Counted from the stretch's first letter, positions 38,307 through 60,449 are shown. The stretch: 64,000 bases of DNA from Cupriavidus oxalaticus (GCF_016894385.1 NZ_CP069812.1:3534001-3598000), one strand, 5' to 3'. Made by a program: numbers and translations. Notes: a model not told the origin generated them from the sequence alone.

Positions 38307-39548
38307 TCAGGCAGCCTGCGGCAGGTGGTGGTCGATCAGCTGGTGGCAGGCCTGCGGGTCCATCCACCACGGGAAAAAGTCCGTCGGATTGTCGAAGCCG
38401 TTGGCGATACGGGCCGCCAGCGCCGGCGATTGCCCCGCAGCGCCCAGCAGCGCCAGGATATGGGGCGGCGGCGGGGTCAGCAGCGAGTTGGTCCATGCCA
38501 CCACATCGCCGGCGTATTGCCAGTAGCGGGCGAAGGTCTGCTCCATCCAGTCGCGGTCGAACGGCCGCTCGCCCTGCGCGAGGATGGCGTCGAGGTAGAC
38601 CTTGCAGCATTTGGCGGCATTGTTGGAGCCTTGCCCGGTGATCGGGTCGTTGACCACCACGGCGTCAGCCATGCCGAATACCAGCCGGCCCGAGGGCAGC
38701 GTCAGCACCGGCTTGCGCACCGTCGGCGCGAAGCGGCCCGACAGGATGCCGTTGTCGTCGGTCAGCGCCACCTGCCCGCAACGCTCGGCCTCCCATGGCG
38801 CATAGGTCCTCAGGATGCGCAGGCTTTCCGCGAGGTGCTGTGCGGGCGTGCGCGCCTCGGCCCAGCGGTCCATCGGGCCGCCCGGGACGCCTTCGAACAC
38901 CATGATCTCGCACGGCCCCGACAGCGTCAGCGCGGGGAAGACGAAATATTCGCCGACGCCCGGGATCAGGTTGAAGCACACCCGCGAGAACGGCTCGCGC
39001 GGCACCATGCCGGTCACGTAGGTCAGCGCCAGCGCGCGCTGCGGCTTGTCGAACGGACTGCGCTGCGCATCGCGCTCGAAGCGGCTGACGATCTCACCCT
39101 TGCCGGCGGCCAGCAGCACCAGCTCGTGTTCGCGCGTCAGGTCTTCCAGCTCGTCCACGCCCACATCGACGATGCGCAGGTCGCCGCCGCGCGCGGCGAA
39201 GGCCTCCATCCACGCCGGCATCTTCAGCCGTTGGTCGACCGCCTGTGCCGCCCGGTCCAGCGGCGCGGCCCAGTCGATGACTTTCGCGCCAGGCTGCTCG
39301 GGATGCGGCACGGCCAGGCCGATGCCCTCGACCGGAGGGCATGTGTCCTCCCACCAGTTGAGGCCGAGGTCGCGCTCGGTCTGCAAGGCGCGATCGAACA
39401 TGCACTGGCTTGACATGACCTTGCCGGCACGGACCTGATCCGGCGTGCGGTTGGACAGCAGTGTGACCTGGTAGCCGGCCGCCTGCAGCCCGAGGGCCAT
39501 TTGCAGCCCGGACTGCCCGGCCCCGACGATGGCGATGCGTTGGCGCAT
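38307..39548 (-). CDS. StyA-type FAD-dependent monooxygenase (styrene/indole monooxygenase family)
   Basis: Group E flavoprotein monooxygenase (413 aa; StyA is about 415). The FAD-binding GxGxxG is at residues 9-14 (VGAGQSGLQ). The second FAD motif, DPITGQGSNNAAK, is near residue 305. Family members epoxidise styrene or oxidise indole (to indigo in vivo). With the downstream flavin reductase it forms a two-component system. AGGAG sits eight bases before the ATG. The SDR and dienelactone-hydrolase-like genes upstream resemble indole-degradation clusters (iif/ind type), so indole is the preferred substrate guess; styrene-like compounds are possible. Confidence 0.87.
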   Translation of the reverse strand: MRQRIAIVGAGQSGLQMALGLQAAGYQVTLLSNRTPDQVRAGKVMSSQCMFDRALQTERDLGLNWWEDTCPPVEGIGLAVPHPEQPGAKVIDWAAPLDRAAQAVDQRLKMPAWMEAFAARGGDLRIVDVGVDELEDLTREHELVLLAAGKGEIVSRFERDAQRSPFDKPQRALALTYVTGMVPREPFSRVCFNLIPGVGEYFVFPALTLSGPCEIMVFEGVPGGPMDRWAEARTPAQHLAESLRILRTYAPWEAERCGQVALTDDNGILSGRFAPTVRKPVLTLPSGRLVFGMADAVVVNDPITGQGSNNAAKCCKVYLDAILAQGERPFDRDWMEQTFARYWQYAGDVVAWTNSLLTPPPPHILALLGAAGQSPALAARIANGFDNPTDFFPWWMDPQACHQLIDHHLPQAA

Positions 39549-39594
39549 GATGTTGTCTCCTGGTTGGATGGGGATGGCGTGTGCGGGGATGGCG

Positions 39595-40383
39595 TCAGCC
39601 GGCCAGCTTGCCGATTGCCGGGACGTTCTGCTCCGGGCCCATGGCGCTGTAGCCGCCGTCGACGGCATAATCCGCGCCGGTGACGAAGCTGGCATGGTCG
39701 GAGCACAGGAACAGCACCACCTGTGCAACCTCGTCGGGCTCGCCAACGCGGCCCAGCAGATGGAACGGCGCAGCGACGGCATCGGTACGGGCGCGGTTGC
39801 CGCCGCTGACCTCATCCATCAGCCGGCACCAGGTCCACCCCGGCGAGACCGAGTTCACGCGGATGCGGTCGGGCGCCAGGTCCATCGCCATATTCCGCGT
39901 CAGTTGTGCGATGGCGGCCTTCGAGACCGGATAGAGCCAGCGCCCGGTCTGCGCGACGTTGGCCGAGATGCTGGTGAAGTTGACGATGGCGCCGCCGCCG
40001 CGCGCGCGCATCAGCGGCTGCACCGCCTGCGCCAGCATCACGCCGGACACGACATTGACATCGAGCGCCGCCAGCCAGTCGGCACGGCTGGAGCGGAAGC
40101 CGTCGTCGAGATAGGTGCAGGCCAGGTTGACCAGGAAGTCCACGCCGCCGAAGCGCTGCGCGACCTGGCCCACGGCATCGCGGACCTGTTCGTCCTGCGT
40201 GATATCGGCCGCGATAAAAAGCGCGTCCTTGCCCAGCTCCGCGGCAACGCGCTCACCGTTGGCGGCATCGATATCGAAAATCGCCACCCGCGCGCCGGCC
40301 GCGACGAAGGCCCGCGCCACGCCCGCGCCGATCAGCGTGGCGCCGCCGGTGACGATGGCCACCTTGTCCTGCAATCCCTTCAT
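39595..40383 (-). CDS. Short-chain dehydrogenase/reductase of the catabolic cluster
   Basis: Classical SDR (262 aa), cytoplasmic, NAD(P)-dependent. The Rossmann motif TGGATLIGAG is at about residues 12-21. NLAC replaces the usual NNAG at about 90. The catalytic Ser (NFTSIS) and YPVSK are at about 140-158. FDIDAANGER puts an Asp after strand 2, which favours NAD(H). The position between the monooxygenase and the hydrolase-like gene fits oxidation of a dihydrodiol or hydroxylated intermediate, like IifB in indole oxidation. That role is inferred from context. Confidence 0.85.
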   Translation of the reverse strand: MKGLQDKVAIVTGGATLIGAGVARAFVAAGARVAIFDIDAANGERVAAELGKDALFIAADITQDEQVRDAVGQVAQRFGGVDFLVNLACTYLDDGFRSSRADWLAALDVNVVSGVMLAQAVQPLMRARGGGAIVNFTSISANVAQTGRWLYPVSKAAIAQLTRNMAMDLAPDRIRVNSVSPGWTWCRLMDEVSGGNRARTDAVAAPFHLLGRVGEPDEVAQVVLFLCSDHASFVTGADYAVDGGYSAMGPEQNVPAIGKLAG

Positions 40384-40469
40384 GGTTGTCTCCTTGGTTG
40401 TCACCGGTACGGCGATAAGGATTGGGCAGGCCTCTGCGGGCCTGCTCCAGGTCGATGCCCCAACGCGCG

Positions 40470-41699
40470 TTACTTGCCCTCGCTCTCCTGCCAGCGCGCC
40501 ATCAGCGTGTTCGACGGCAGCATCTCGTCCACCAGCTTGCGCGCTGTCTCCACGCCCGCCACCGGCAGACCCGCCGGGTCGAGCTTGCCGATCTGCACCA
40601 GCACGCTGGCCTGGTCCCAGTAGATATGCTCGTGATAGAGCTTGTCGCCGCGGAACTTGACGATGGCGATCAGCGGGATCTCCACGCGCTTGCCCGTGGG
40701 CGGCACGCCCGGCAGCATCCAGTCGATCTCGCAGGTATGCGTGAAGCAGAACAGCAGCTCGTCGACGATCTGCGTGGCGCCGACCGTGCGCGACAGCGGG
40801 ATCAGCGTGGTATCGGCCGGGTTGCTGTGGACGAAGTGGTTCTGGTAGAAGCGCCGCAGCTGCGCGTAGCCGACGCCGCCGGTCATGGTCGGGATGTGGT
40901 TCACATAGGGCTGCGGCACCATCGTCGCCATGGTGGCATCGACGTCGCGCGTGGCGAATTCATACTCGCAGTGCTTGTCCCACAGCGCGGAGAAGTCATA
41001 GTGCGGACCCATCTCGCGGCGCAGCGCGGCGATCGAGCGCTGGTGCGCCATCAGCGCCGAGGGCTTGTCGAAGTGCTCGCCGCCGGCGCGCGCGAAGGCG
41101 TGGTCGACCCCCGGATAGACGTAGACGTCGATGTTGTCGCGCCCGGCGAGGGCTTCGCGGATCGCGGCCTGTGCCTGCGGCGGGCAGAAGCCGTCCTTCT
41201 CCGCGATATGCAGCACGAGGCGGCCTCGCACTTGAGCGGCTTCGCCAAGTGCGTGCTCGATGCCCACACCGTAATAGGCCACAGCACAGGCCACGTCCGG
41301 CAGCCGGCACGCCGCCAGGTAGGCCAGCTTGCCGCCCAGGCAGAAGCCGAGCACGCCAGTCAGGCCGACACATTCCGGGCGAGCGCGCAGCGCGTCCAGC
41401 GCCGCGCCCACGTCCTGCACGCCCCTGGCCTCGTCGAACTGCTGGTACAGGCCCAGCGCGCGCTGGAAATCCTCGCCGCGATCGGTCAGCTCGATGCCAG
41501 GCGCGAGGCGCCAGAACAGGTCGGGAACCAGCACCGTGTAACCCTCTTCGGCGTAATAGTCGGCGACCTGCCGCATGGTGGCATTGACGCCGAAGATCTC
41601 CTGACACAGCACGATTCCCGGACCCTTGCCTGTCGCGGGAACGGCGAGATAGCCGCTGAAACTGCCTTCGGGGGTCTGGATCTGGATGGTCTGGCCCAT
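40470..41699 (-). CDS. Dienelactone-hydrolase/SnoaL-like fusion protein
   Basis: A 409-aa two-domain protein. The N-terminal alpha/beta hydrolase (about residues 1-235) is dienelactone-hydrolase-like with the triad Cys120 (GFCLGG), Asp169 (EKDGF) and His200 (VDHAF). The C-terminal part (about 245-395) looks like a SnoaL/NTF2 fold (YQNHFVHSNPADTTLIPLSR; HEHIYWDQASVLVQIGKL). This architecture resembles IifA-type proteins that open oxidised indole without cofactor. It is the first gene of the minus-strand group, with AAGGAGA upstream, and is divergent from the AraC regulator. Confidence 0.83.
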   Translation of the reverse strand: MGQTIQIQTPEGSFSGYLAVPATGKGPGIVLCQEIFGVNATMRQVADYYAEEGYTVLVPDLFWRLAPGIELTDRGEDFQRALGLYQQFDEARGVQDVGAALDALRARPECVGLTGVLGFCLGGKLAYLAACRLPDVACAVAYYGVGIEHALGEAAQVRGRLVLHIAEKDGFCPPQAQAAIREALAGRDNIDVYVYPGVDHAFARAGGEHFDKPSALMAHQRSIAALRREMGPHYDFSALWDKHCEYEFATRDVDATMATMVPQPYVNHIPTMTGGVGYAQLRRFYQNHFVHSNPADTTLIPLSRTVGATQIVDELLFCFTHTCEIDWMLPGVPPTGKRVEIPLIAIVKFRGDKLYHEHIYWDQASVLVQIGKLDPAGLPVAGVETARKLVDEMLPSNTLMARWQESEGK

Positions 41700-42019
41700 G
41701 GCCTGCTCTCCTTGTCGTTGTCTCTTTACGGTGTCTGGTGGGGGCTGCCGTGCTGGAATCCATCATGGCGGCTCCGCACCGCAGCAAACTAGCCGCCGGG
41801 CGCAGCGGCTATCCGATTAGTGCAGGAAACTGCCGACCCGGTCAACGCCGTGGCGCTGGCGCCGCACGGCGGCCGTGGCCCATCCGCTATAGTGGATCGC
41901 GTGGGAAACCGATTGCCGCGCGGCCTTCGACCGCCGGCCCGGACCCTGACCATGCGGTGCGCACGGCGCCAGGCCAGCCTGCCCGGCAGCACCGCGGTCC
42001 ACGCCAGAGGAGCGAGACA
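41700..42019. promoter_or_regulatory. Divergent control region between the catabolic group and its AraC regulator
   Basis: This 320-base GC-rich gap has no gene. A TATAGT at 41888-41893 (within CTATAG, so similar on both strands) is the best -10, for either direction; the -35 elements are poor, as expected for activator-dependent promoters. No clear AraC-type direct repeats could be identified by eye. Confidence 0.45.
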
Positions 42020-43030
42020 ATGCAGCTGCCCCCCGCCGCCACGGCCGCCGGACCGTTGGCGCGCGCCCTGCTCGGCGACCCCGCGCGGTGCGTGTTCGCC
42101 TCGACCGACGTAGCCGAGACGCGCGCCGCCGTCGGCCGCGTGTTCAAGCCGCACCGGCTGGAAGTGCGTGGTACCCGGCTGCAGGCGCGCATGCACCATG
42201 CCCCGCTGGGCGCGGTGTCGTTCAACCGGTTGGCCTACGGCGCCGATGTCACCATCGATCCCGGCCCGCTGGGCGACTTCCTGCTGGTGCAGATGCCGCT
42301 GTCGGGCCAGGCCGATATCCGCTGCGGCGACCAGCACATCCTGTCCACGCCGGACAGCGCCTCGGTGCTGACGCCGGCCGACGCGCTCGCGATGCGCTGG
42401 AGCGCGGACAGCGACCAGCTGATCGTGCGCATCGAGCGCAGCGCGCTCGACCGGATCTGCGCCGCCCACCTGGGCCGGCGTCCCGAGCGCCCGCTGCGCT
42501 TTGCGCTCGGCATGGCGTGGCGCACCGGCGCCTGGTACGAGCTGATGCGCTACCTCGCCGCGATGCTCGAGACGGCGCCGGAATCGGCCCGGCATCCCCT
42601 CACCGCCTGCCAGCTCGAGCAACTGGTGATCGGCACGCTGCTGACCGCGCAGCCGCACAGCCTGTCGGACGCGCTGCGCGAACACGGCAAGCCGCTGGCG
42701 CCGCGCCATGTGAAGGTGGTGGAGGAATACATCCATGCCAACGCCGGCGCGGAGTTGACGCCCGCCCTGCTGGCGGAGGTGGCCGGGGTCAGCGTGCGCA
42801 GCCTGTTCGCCGGGTTCCGCGAGCATCGCGGGACGGGACCGATGGCCTACCTGCGCACGGTGCGGCTGGAGCGGGTGCGGCGGGACCTGCTGAACGATGC
42901 ATCGGTGGCATCGGTCAGCGCCGCGGCATTGCGCTGGGGTTTTGCGCATCTGGGGCGCTTCAGCGCGGAATATCGGCGGGCATTCGGTGAATGTCCGGCG
43001 CAGACGCTGCGGCGGCGTGGGGCGGGTTGA
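42020..43030 (+). CDS. AraC-family transcriptional regulator
   Basis: A 336-aa regulator with an AraC-binding-like N-terminal domain (about residues 20-200; DFLLVQMPLSGQADIRCGDQ is typical) and a C-terminal double helix-turn-helix (about 230-330; VEEYIHANAGAELTPALLAE, SVRSLFAGFREHRGTGPMAY, RLERVRRDLL). It is divergent from the monooxygenase group and is probably its activator. AGGAG (42008-42012) lies seven bases before the ATG; longer in-frame readings are rejected. The second HTH ends WGFAHLGRFSAEYRRAFGE, which is well conserved. Confidence 0.88.
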   Translation: MQLPPAATAAGPLARALLGDPARCVFASTDVAETRAAVGRVFKPHRLEVRGTRLQARMHHAPLGAVSFNRLAYGADVTIDPGPLGDFLLVQMPLSGQADIRCGDQHILSTPDSASVLTPADALAMRWSADSDQLIVRIERSALDRICAAHLGRRPERPLRFALGMAWRTGAWYELMRYLAAMLETAPESARHPLTACQLEQLVIGTLLTAQPHSLSDALREHGKPLAPRHVKVVEEYIHANAGAELTPALLAEVAGVSVRSLFAGFREHRGTGPMAYLRTVRLERVRRDLLNDASVASVSAAALRWGFAHLGRFSAEYRRAFGECPAQTLRRRGAG

Positions 43031-43093
43031 TGTCCGATCTGTACCGGCATACGTGCACCACGCGCTGAACGCAAGCCAACGCCCCTGGTAGAG

Positions 43094-43125
43094 GCTCCCC
43101 TCTCCCGCAGGCGGGAGAGGGGAGC
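43094..43125. repeat. Intergenic CCCTCTCCC/GGGAGAGGG palindromic element (copy 2)
   Basis: Perfect 15-base arms (43094-43108 and 43111-43125) with a 2-base centre. The core is the same as in the element at 6685-6707. It lies between the convergent araC-type and rpsJ genes, 64 bases after the regulator stop. Confidence 0.75.
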
Positions 43126-43156
43126 AAACAATCGGCAATTCAAACTTGTCAGCCAA

Positions 43157-43190
43157 CAAAAACGGCGAACCCTACGGTTCGCCGTTTTTG
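43157..43190. terminator. Bidirectional intrinsic terminator between the AraC gene and rpsJ
   Basis: Perfect 11-base arms AACGGCGAACC (43161-43171) and GGTTCGCCGTT (43176-43186) with a 4-base loop, flanked by A and T runs on both sides. It would stop the str operon after rpsJ on the minus strand and the regulator transcript on the plus strand. Confidence 0.93.
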
Positions 43191-43224
43191 CTGCATCAGG
43201 CCACCAACGCGGCCCAAAGCATCT

Positions 43225-43533
43225 TTACACCTTGATCTCGACGTCCACGCCGGCCGGCAGGTCGAGCTTCATCAGCGCGTCAACCGTCTTGTCGGTCGGA
43301 TCGACGATGTCCATCAGGCGCTGGTGAGTGCGGATCTCGAACTGATCGCGGCTGGTCTTGTTGACGTGCGGCGAACGCAGGATGTCGAAGCGCTGGATGC
43401 GGGTCGGCAGGGGCACCGGGCCCTTGACGATCGCGCCGGTACGCTTGGCGGTATCCACGATTTCGGCAGCCGACTGGTCGATCAGGCGATAGTCGAAAGC
43501 CTTCAGGCGGATACGGATCTTCTGGTTCTGCAT
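43225..43533 (-). CDS. rpsJ: 30S ribosomal protein S10 (NusE)
   Basis: Small-subunit protein (102 aa) that also joins NusB in transcription antitermination. It begins [20 protein letters not shown] and contains [20 protein letters not shown]. It is the last gene of the rpsL-rpsG-fusA-tuf unit, 78 bases after tuf, and is cut off from rplC by a terminator and the catabolic group. In most bacteria rpsJ heads the S10 operon. Confidence 0.97.
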   Translation of the reverse strand: MQNQKIRIRLKAFDYRLIDQSAAEIVDTAKRTGAIVKGPVPLPTRIQRFDILRSPHVNKTSRDQFEIRTHQRLMDIVDPTDKTVDALMKLDLPAGVDVEIKV

Positions 43534-43578
43534 GATATTTCCTTAAAAGAGCGATTGGGCAACGTGCCCAGTTGGATG

Positions 43579-43602
43579 GGGACATGCCCGCGGGCATGTC
43601 CC
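43579..43602. repeat. 24-bp perfect palindrome in the tuf-rpsJ spacer
   Basis: The halves GGGACATGCCCG and CGGGCATGTCCC (12 bases each) abut without spacer, nine bases after the tuf stop. There is no U-tract on the minus strand. The RNA hairpin could protect or process the tuf message. Confidence 0.75.
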
Positions 43603-43611
43603 AGGAAGTGC

Positions 43612-44802
<1,191 letters not shown>

Positions 44803-44880
44803 TTCTTAGCTCCTGATAGGAATGCAGTCTTGTTGTTTCATCGCGCCGCCGCACCGGCAGGCGCGGCGGCAAACTTCGAA

Positions 44881-46989
<2,109 letters not shown>

Positions 46990-47106
46990 TTTAATCCTCT
47001 ATTCGTCCGTGAGGCGCCGGCATCTCATGGCCCGCGCCCCTAACACAAACGGGCGAGATGTGTAAAAACACAGCCCGCCCGGCAACCAACAAACGCTATC
47101 GCGCGC

Positions 47107-47577
47107 TTAGAAGCGGAAATGCGAGAACGCCTTGTTGGCTTCGGCCATGCGGTGCACTTCGTCGCGCTTCTTCATCGCGCCGCCACGGCCTTCCGATGCT
47201 TCCAGCAGCTCACCTGCCAGGCGCAGCGCCATCGACTTCTCGCTGCGTTTCTTCGCGGCCTCGCGCAGCCAACGCATCGCCAATGCCAGACGACGCGACG
47301 GACGGACTTCGACCGGAACCTGATAGTTGGCGCCGCCCACGCGACGGCTCTTCACTTCCACCACCGGCTTCACGTTGTTGATGGCAACGGAGAACACTTC
47401 GATGGGGGCCTTGCCTGCCTTCTTTTCGATCTGGTCGAACGCGCCATAGACGATACGTTCGGCAACCGACTTCTTGCCGTCCAGCATCAGCACGTTCATG
47501 AACTTGGCAACTTCAACGTTGCCGAACTTCGGATCAGGCAGAACATCCCGCTTGGGGACTTCACGACGACGTGGCAT
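47107..47577 (-). CDS. rpsG: 30S ribosomal protein S7
   Basis: Primary 16S rRNA-binding head protein (156 aa). It begins [20 protein letters not shown]. The ATG at 47577 matches the family start; an in-frame extension upstream is not conserved in character. In Escherichia coli S7 represses the str operon by binding between rpsL and rpsG; here that spacer is 228 bases. Confidence 0.97.
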   Translation of the reverse strand: MPRRREVPKRDVLPDPKFGNVEVAKFMNVLMLDGKKSVAERIVYGAFDQIEKKAGKAPIEVFSVAINNVKPVVEVKSRRVGGANYQVPVEVRPSRRLALAMRWLREAAKKRSEKSMALRLAGELLEASEGRGGAMKKRDEVHRMAEANKAFSHFRF

Positions 47578-47805
47578 CTTCTTTCCTTTAGATTCAGTTG
47601 AGAGCGCGGTCAGTTGTTTCCGCTCTCCGGCCACCAACTAGCTTGCATGCAATAGACAGCAAATTCGCCGGGTGACCACTTACTCGACGGCACGGTTGCC
47701 AAAAAGGCGCTCCGTTGTACCGCCGCCTGGTGACAGCACCATGACTCGCGCCACAGGCTATCGTTTGTTGCTGCTTCGGGTCTCGCAGACCCAGGCACCC
47801 TAAGC

Positions 47806-48183
47806 TTAGGCCGCCTTCGGACGCTTCGCGCCGTACTTCGAACGGGCCTGCTTGCGGTCCTTCACGCCTTGCAGATCCAGCGAGCCACGGACGATGTGGT
47901 AACGCACACCCGGCAGATCCTTCACACGGCCGCCGCGGATCAGCACGACCGAGTGTTCCTGCAGGTTGTGGCCTTCACCGCCGATGTACGAAATGACTTC
48001 GAAACCGTTGGTCAGGCGCACCTTGGCGACCTTACGCAGTGCCGAGTTCGGCTTCTTCGGCGTCGTGGTGTACACGCGGGTGCACACACCACGGCGCTGG
48101 GGGCAGTTCTCAAGCGCCGGGCTCTTGCTCTTGATGACTTCAGAGACGCGCGGCTTGCGAACCAGTTGGTTGATAGTTGGCAT
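47806..48183 (-). CDS. rpsL: 30S ribosomal protein S12
   Basis: Decoding-centre protein (125 aa). It begins [20 protein letters not shown]. The streptomycin-resistance positions are wild type: Lys in [16 protein letters not shown] and in [13 protein letters not shown]. It heads the str operon; a strong promoter is about 270 bases upstream. Confidence 0.97.
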   Translation of the reverse strand: MPTINQLVRKPRVSEVIKSKSPALENCPQRRGVCTRVYTTTPKKPNSALRKVAKVRLTNGFEVISYIGGEGHNLQEHSVVLIRGGRVKDLPGVRYHIVRGSLDLQGVKDRKQARSKYGAKRPKAA

Positions 48184-48551
48184 TGTTCAATCCAGCTTGG
48201 TTTTACGAAAAACGCCCCTCGCACCGGCATGCGCCAGGATGGAGAGGCAACTACGGGTTTTTGGGCGGGAGAGATGAGCGGACGCGCTCTGGAGACGGGA
48301 CTGTGCGGTAACAGCATGCCAAAGAGCGCGAGCCGGCACCCGGATCCCGCATCTGCCGCCACCGGTCCATCAAAACCGGTCCGGAAGGCTTGCCGGCAGC
48401 GGCCTGAAAGCCACATATCCGACGGGCGAGCGAAATCCAAAGCCAAAAACTCGAATCTGGCATCCTAGCAGCGGAATCGTATACCGTCAAGTTGTATACC
48501 CGTTGCGCCCCGGCGGGTCCCCGTCCCGCACAGTTCGCACAGGCAGACGGG
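48184..48551 (-). promoter_or_regulatory. str-operon promoter and leader upstream of rpsL
   Basis: On the minus strand TTGACG (48490-48485), a 17-base spacer and TAGGAT (48467-48462) form a strong sigma-70 promoter, with a predicted start near 48455. The -35 is flanked by two GTATAC hexamers (48480-48485 and 48495-48500). The resulting leader before rpsL is about 270 bases with no ORF that looks coding. The region also ends the recQ transcript, but no intrinsic terminator is seen. Confidence 0.78.
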
Positions 48552-50399
<1,848 letters not shown>

Positions 50400-50519
50400 G
50401 GACAACGGAATTGCTGGAGCCGGAAAAGCCGTAACCTTACCACTAAGGGACCCGGCCACCGCGCCTGACGGGCAAACTCTCCGACGTTTCTCACGAAAGG
50501 TCACGCCACGCGCGGATAC

Positions 50520-50548
50520 AAAAAAAGCCCGGCTGGATCAGCCGGGCT
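50520..50548 (-). terminator. Intrinsic terminator after rpoC
   Basis: Perfect 9-base arms AGCCCGGCT (50526-50534) and AGCCGGGCT (50540-50548) with a 5-base loop are followed on the minus strand by UUUUUUU. It lies about 40 bases beyond the rpoC stop and separates rpoBC from recQ. Confidence 0.93.
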
Positions 50549-50585
50549 TTTGACCGCCTTGCGGCGGGAATTCACTGCATTGAGA

Positions 50586-54833
<4,248 letters not shown>

Positions 54834-54947
54834 TGCAACTCCTTGTTTCGCCACCGGCCCGGAGTCTGTCCGGGGCGATGGCATTCATTCTGTGGGAAAT
54901 CCTGCGCTGGTGAGTGCCGGCCGCAGCCGGCACCCGCATCGGCTCGA

Positions 54948-59054
<4,107 letters not shown>

Positions 59055-59483
59055 GGGATCTCCGAATCATCGCAGGACGGCTGGACCTGGCCGTGCCTGA
59101 GGTGTTCAGCGACTGGGAGGGGATTTGGCGGTTGGCCGCTACCAACCTCTGGCTGACGGTGCCCGCACGCTGCGGGCGGTGTGGTCGTCGCATCAGCGCA
59201 ACGCCTGCACTCGCCCGGGGGACACCCGACCAAACTTGTCTTCTGCAGTCGGTTCAGAAGACAAACATCAGCAGCAACCACTTAGTGTGCCACTGATGTT
59301 TGGCCTCTGCTGAGTTGCCGGCAAATCAAGTGCCGTCAGGACTCGCAAACATCACTTCTCACGACTTTGCCGCTGTGCGGAGTGGTGATTAAAACACAAT
59401 CGCACAAGCGCAAAAAGGCTGGCGCCGGGAATCTTCCCTTTGCCAGCCCCATTCGCGTGCCGCAAGGGCACGCGAGCACAGCA
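59055..59483. other. Structured rplL-rpoB spacer
   Basis: This 429-base region carries no credible gene. It holds an attenuator-like terminator (59412-59448), a 9-base-pair stem next to the rplL stop (59453-59475), and an inverted repeat CAAACATCAG/CTGATGTTTG (59262-59271 and 59293-59302) with a 21-base loop. In Escherichia coli this spacer contains a partial terminator and an RNase III site, so a comparable role is likely. Confidence 0.6.
59412..59448 (-). terminator. Attenuator-like terminator between rplL and rpoB
   Basis: Stem GGCTGGC (59417-59423) with GCCAGCC (59442-59448), plus inner GGGAA/TTCCC pairing, is followed on the minus strand by UUUUUG. It would reduce but not abolish transcription into rpoBC. 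Confidence 0.75.
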
Positions 59484-59858
59484 TTACTTGACGTCGACCT
59501 TGGCGCCGGCGTCTTCCAGCTTCTTCTTGGCATCGGCAGCAGCTGCCTTGTCCACGCCTTCCTTGACGGCCTTCGGTGCGCCATCGACCAGGTCCTTGGC
59601 TTCCTTCAGGCCCAGGCCGGTGATTTCGCGAACGGCCTTGATCACGCCAACCTTATTGGCGCCGACTTCGGCCAGGATCACGTTGAACTCGGTCTGCTCT
59701 TCAGCAGCGGCGGCACCGCCAGCGCCCGGAGCAGCAGCCACGGCCATGGCAGCAGCCGACACGCCAAACTTCTCTTCGAACGCCTTGACCAGGTCGTTCA
59801 GTTCCATCACGGACATCGCGCCAACGGCTTCCAGGATGTCGTCTTTGGTGATTGCCAT
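59484..59858 (-). CDS. rplL: 50S ribosomal protein L7/L12
   Basis: Stalk protein (124 aa) that recruits translation GTPases. An N-terminal dimerisation helix ([20 protein letters not shown]) and an Ala-rich hinge (about residues 38-52) are followed by the C-terminal domain with [20 protein letters not shown]. It lies 69 bases after rplJ. Confidence 0.97.
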   Translation of the reverse strand: MAITKDDILEAVGAMSVMELNDLVKAFEEKFGVSAAAMAVAAAPGAGGAAAAEEQTEFNVILAEVGANKVGVIKAVREITGLGLKEAKDLVDGAPKAVKEGVDKAAAADAKKKLEDAGAKVDVK

Positions 59859-59927
59859 TTGAAATACTCCTACTAGATTTGATTCGGTATCGGTAATGCG
59901 ATCTTTCGATGCGAGGCCTGGATTGCC

Positions 59928-60449
59928 TTAGGCGCCGGCGGCTTCCGCTTCCGCGGGAGCGCCTTCTTCCTTCTTGGCAGCCAGTGCAGCCAGCAGACGG
60001 GCGAAGCCCGACACCGGTGCCTGCATCACGCCCAGCAGCTGAGCAATCAGTTCGTCGCGGCTCGGGATCGAGGCCAGCGCCTTCACGGCGGCAGCGTCGA
60101 GAACCTTGCCGTCATACGACCCGGCGCGCAGGACCAGCTTGTCGTTGGTCTTGGCGAAGTCGTTCAGAACCTTGGCCGAGGTCACTGCATCTTCGGAAAT
60201 ACCGTAGATCAGCGGACCGGTCATCTGCTCAGCGAGGCCTGCGAACGGCGTACCTTCGACGGCGCGGCGAGCCAGCGTGTTCTTCAGAACACGCAGGTAC
60301 ACGCCTTGCTGGCGAGCGGTAGCACGCAGCCTGGTCAGATCGCCAACCGCAATGCCGCGATATTCGGCCACGACGATGGTCTGGGCCTTGGCGACTTGCG
60401 CCGAGACCTCAGCAACGACGGCCTTCTTATCTTCAATATTGAGTGGCAC
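59928..60449 (-). CDS. rplJ: 50S ribosomal protein L10
   Basis: Stalk base protein (173 aa) that binds L7/L12 dimers through its C-terminal helix and represses its own mRNA in other bacteria. It begins [19 protein letters not shown] and contains [17 protein letters not shown] 411-base structured leader separates it from rplA. Confidence 0.96.
   Translation of the reverse strand: MPLNIEDKKAVVAEVSAQVAKAQTIVVAEYRGIAVGDLTRLRATARQQGVYLRVLKNTLARRAVEGTPFAGLAEQMTGPLIYGISEDAVTSAKVLNDFAKTNDKLVLRAGSYDGKVLDAAAVKALASIPSRDELIAQLLGVMQAPVSGFARLLAALAAKKEEGAPAEAEAAGA

Noticed and set aside
37508..43224. Classical genomic island or transposon carrying the catabolic genes
   Set aside because: No integrase, transposase, flanking tRNA, target-site duplication or terminal inverted repeat was seen, and base composition looks like the neighbours. 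The cluster may be an old, lineage-wide acquisition.
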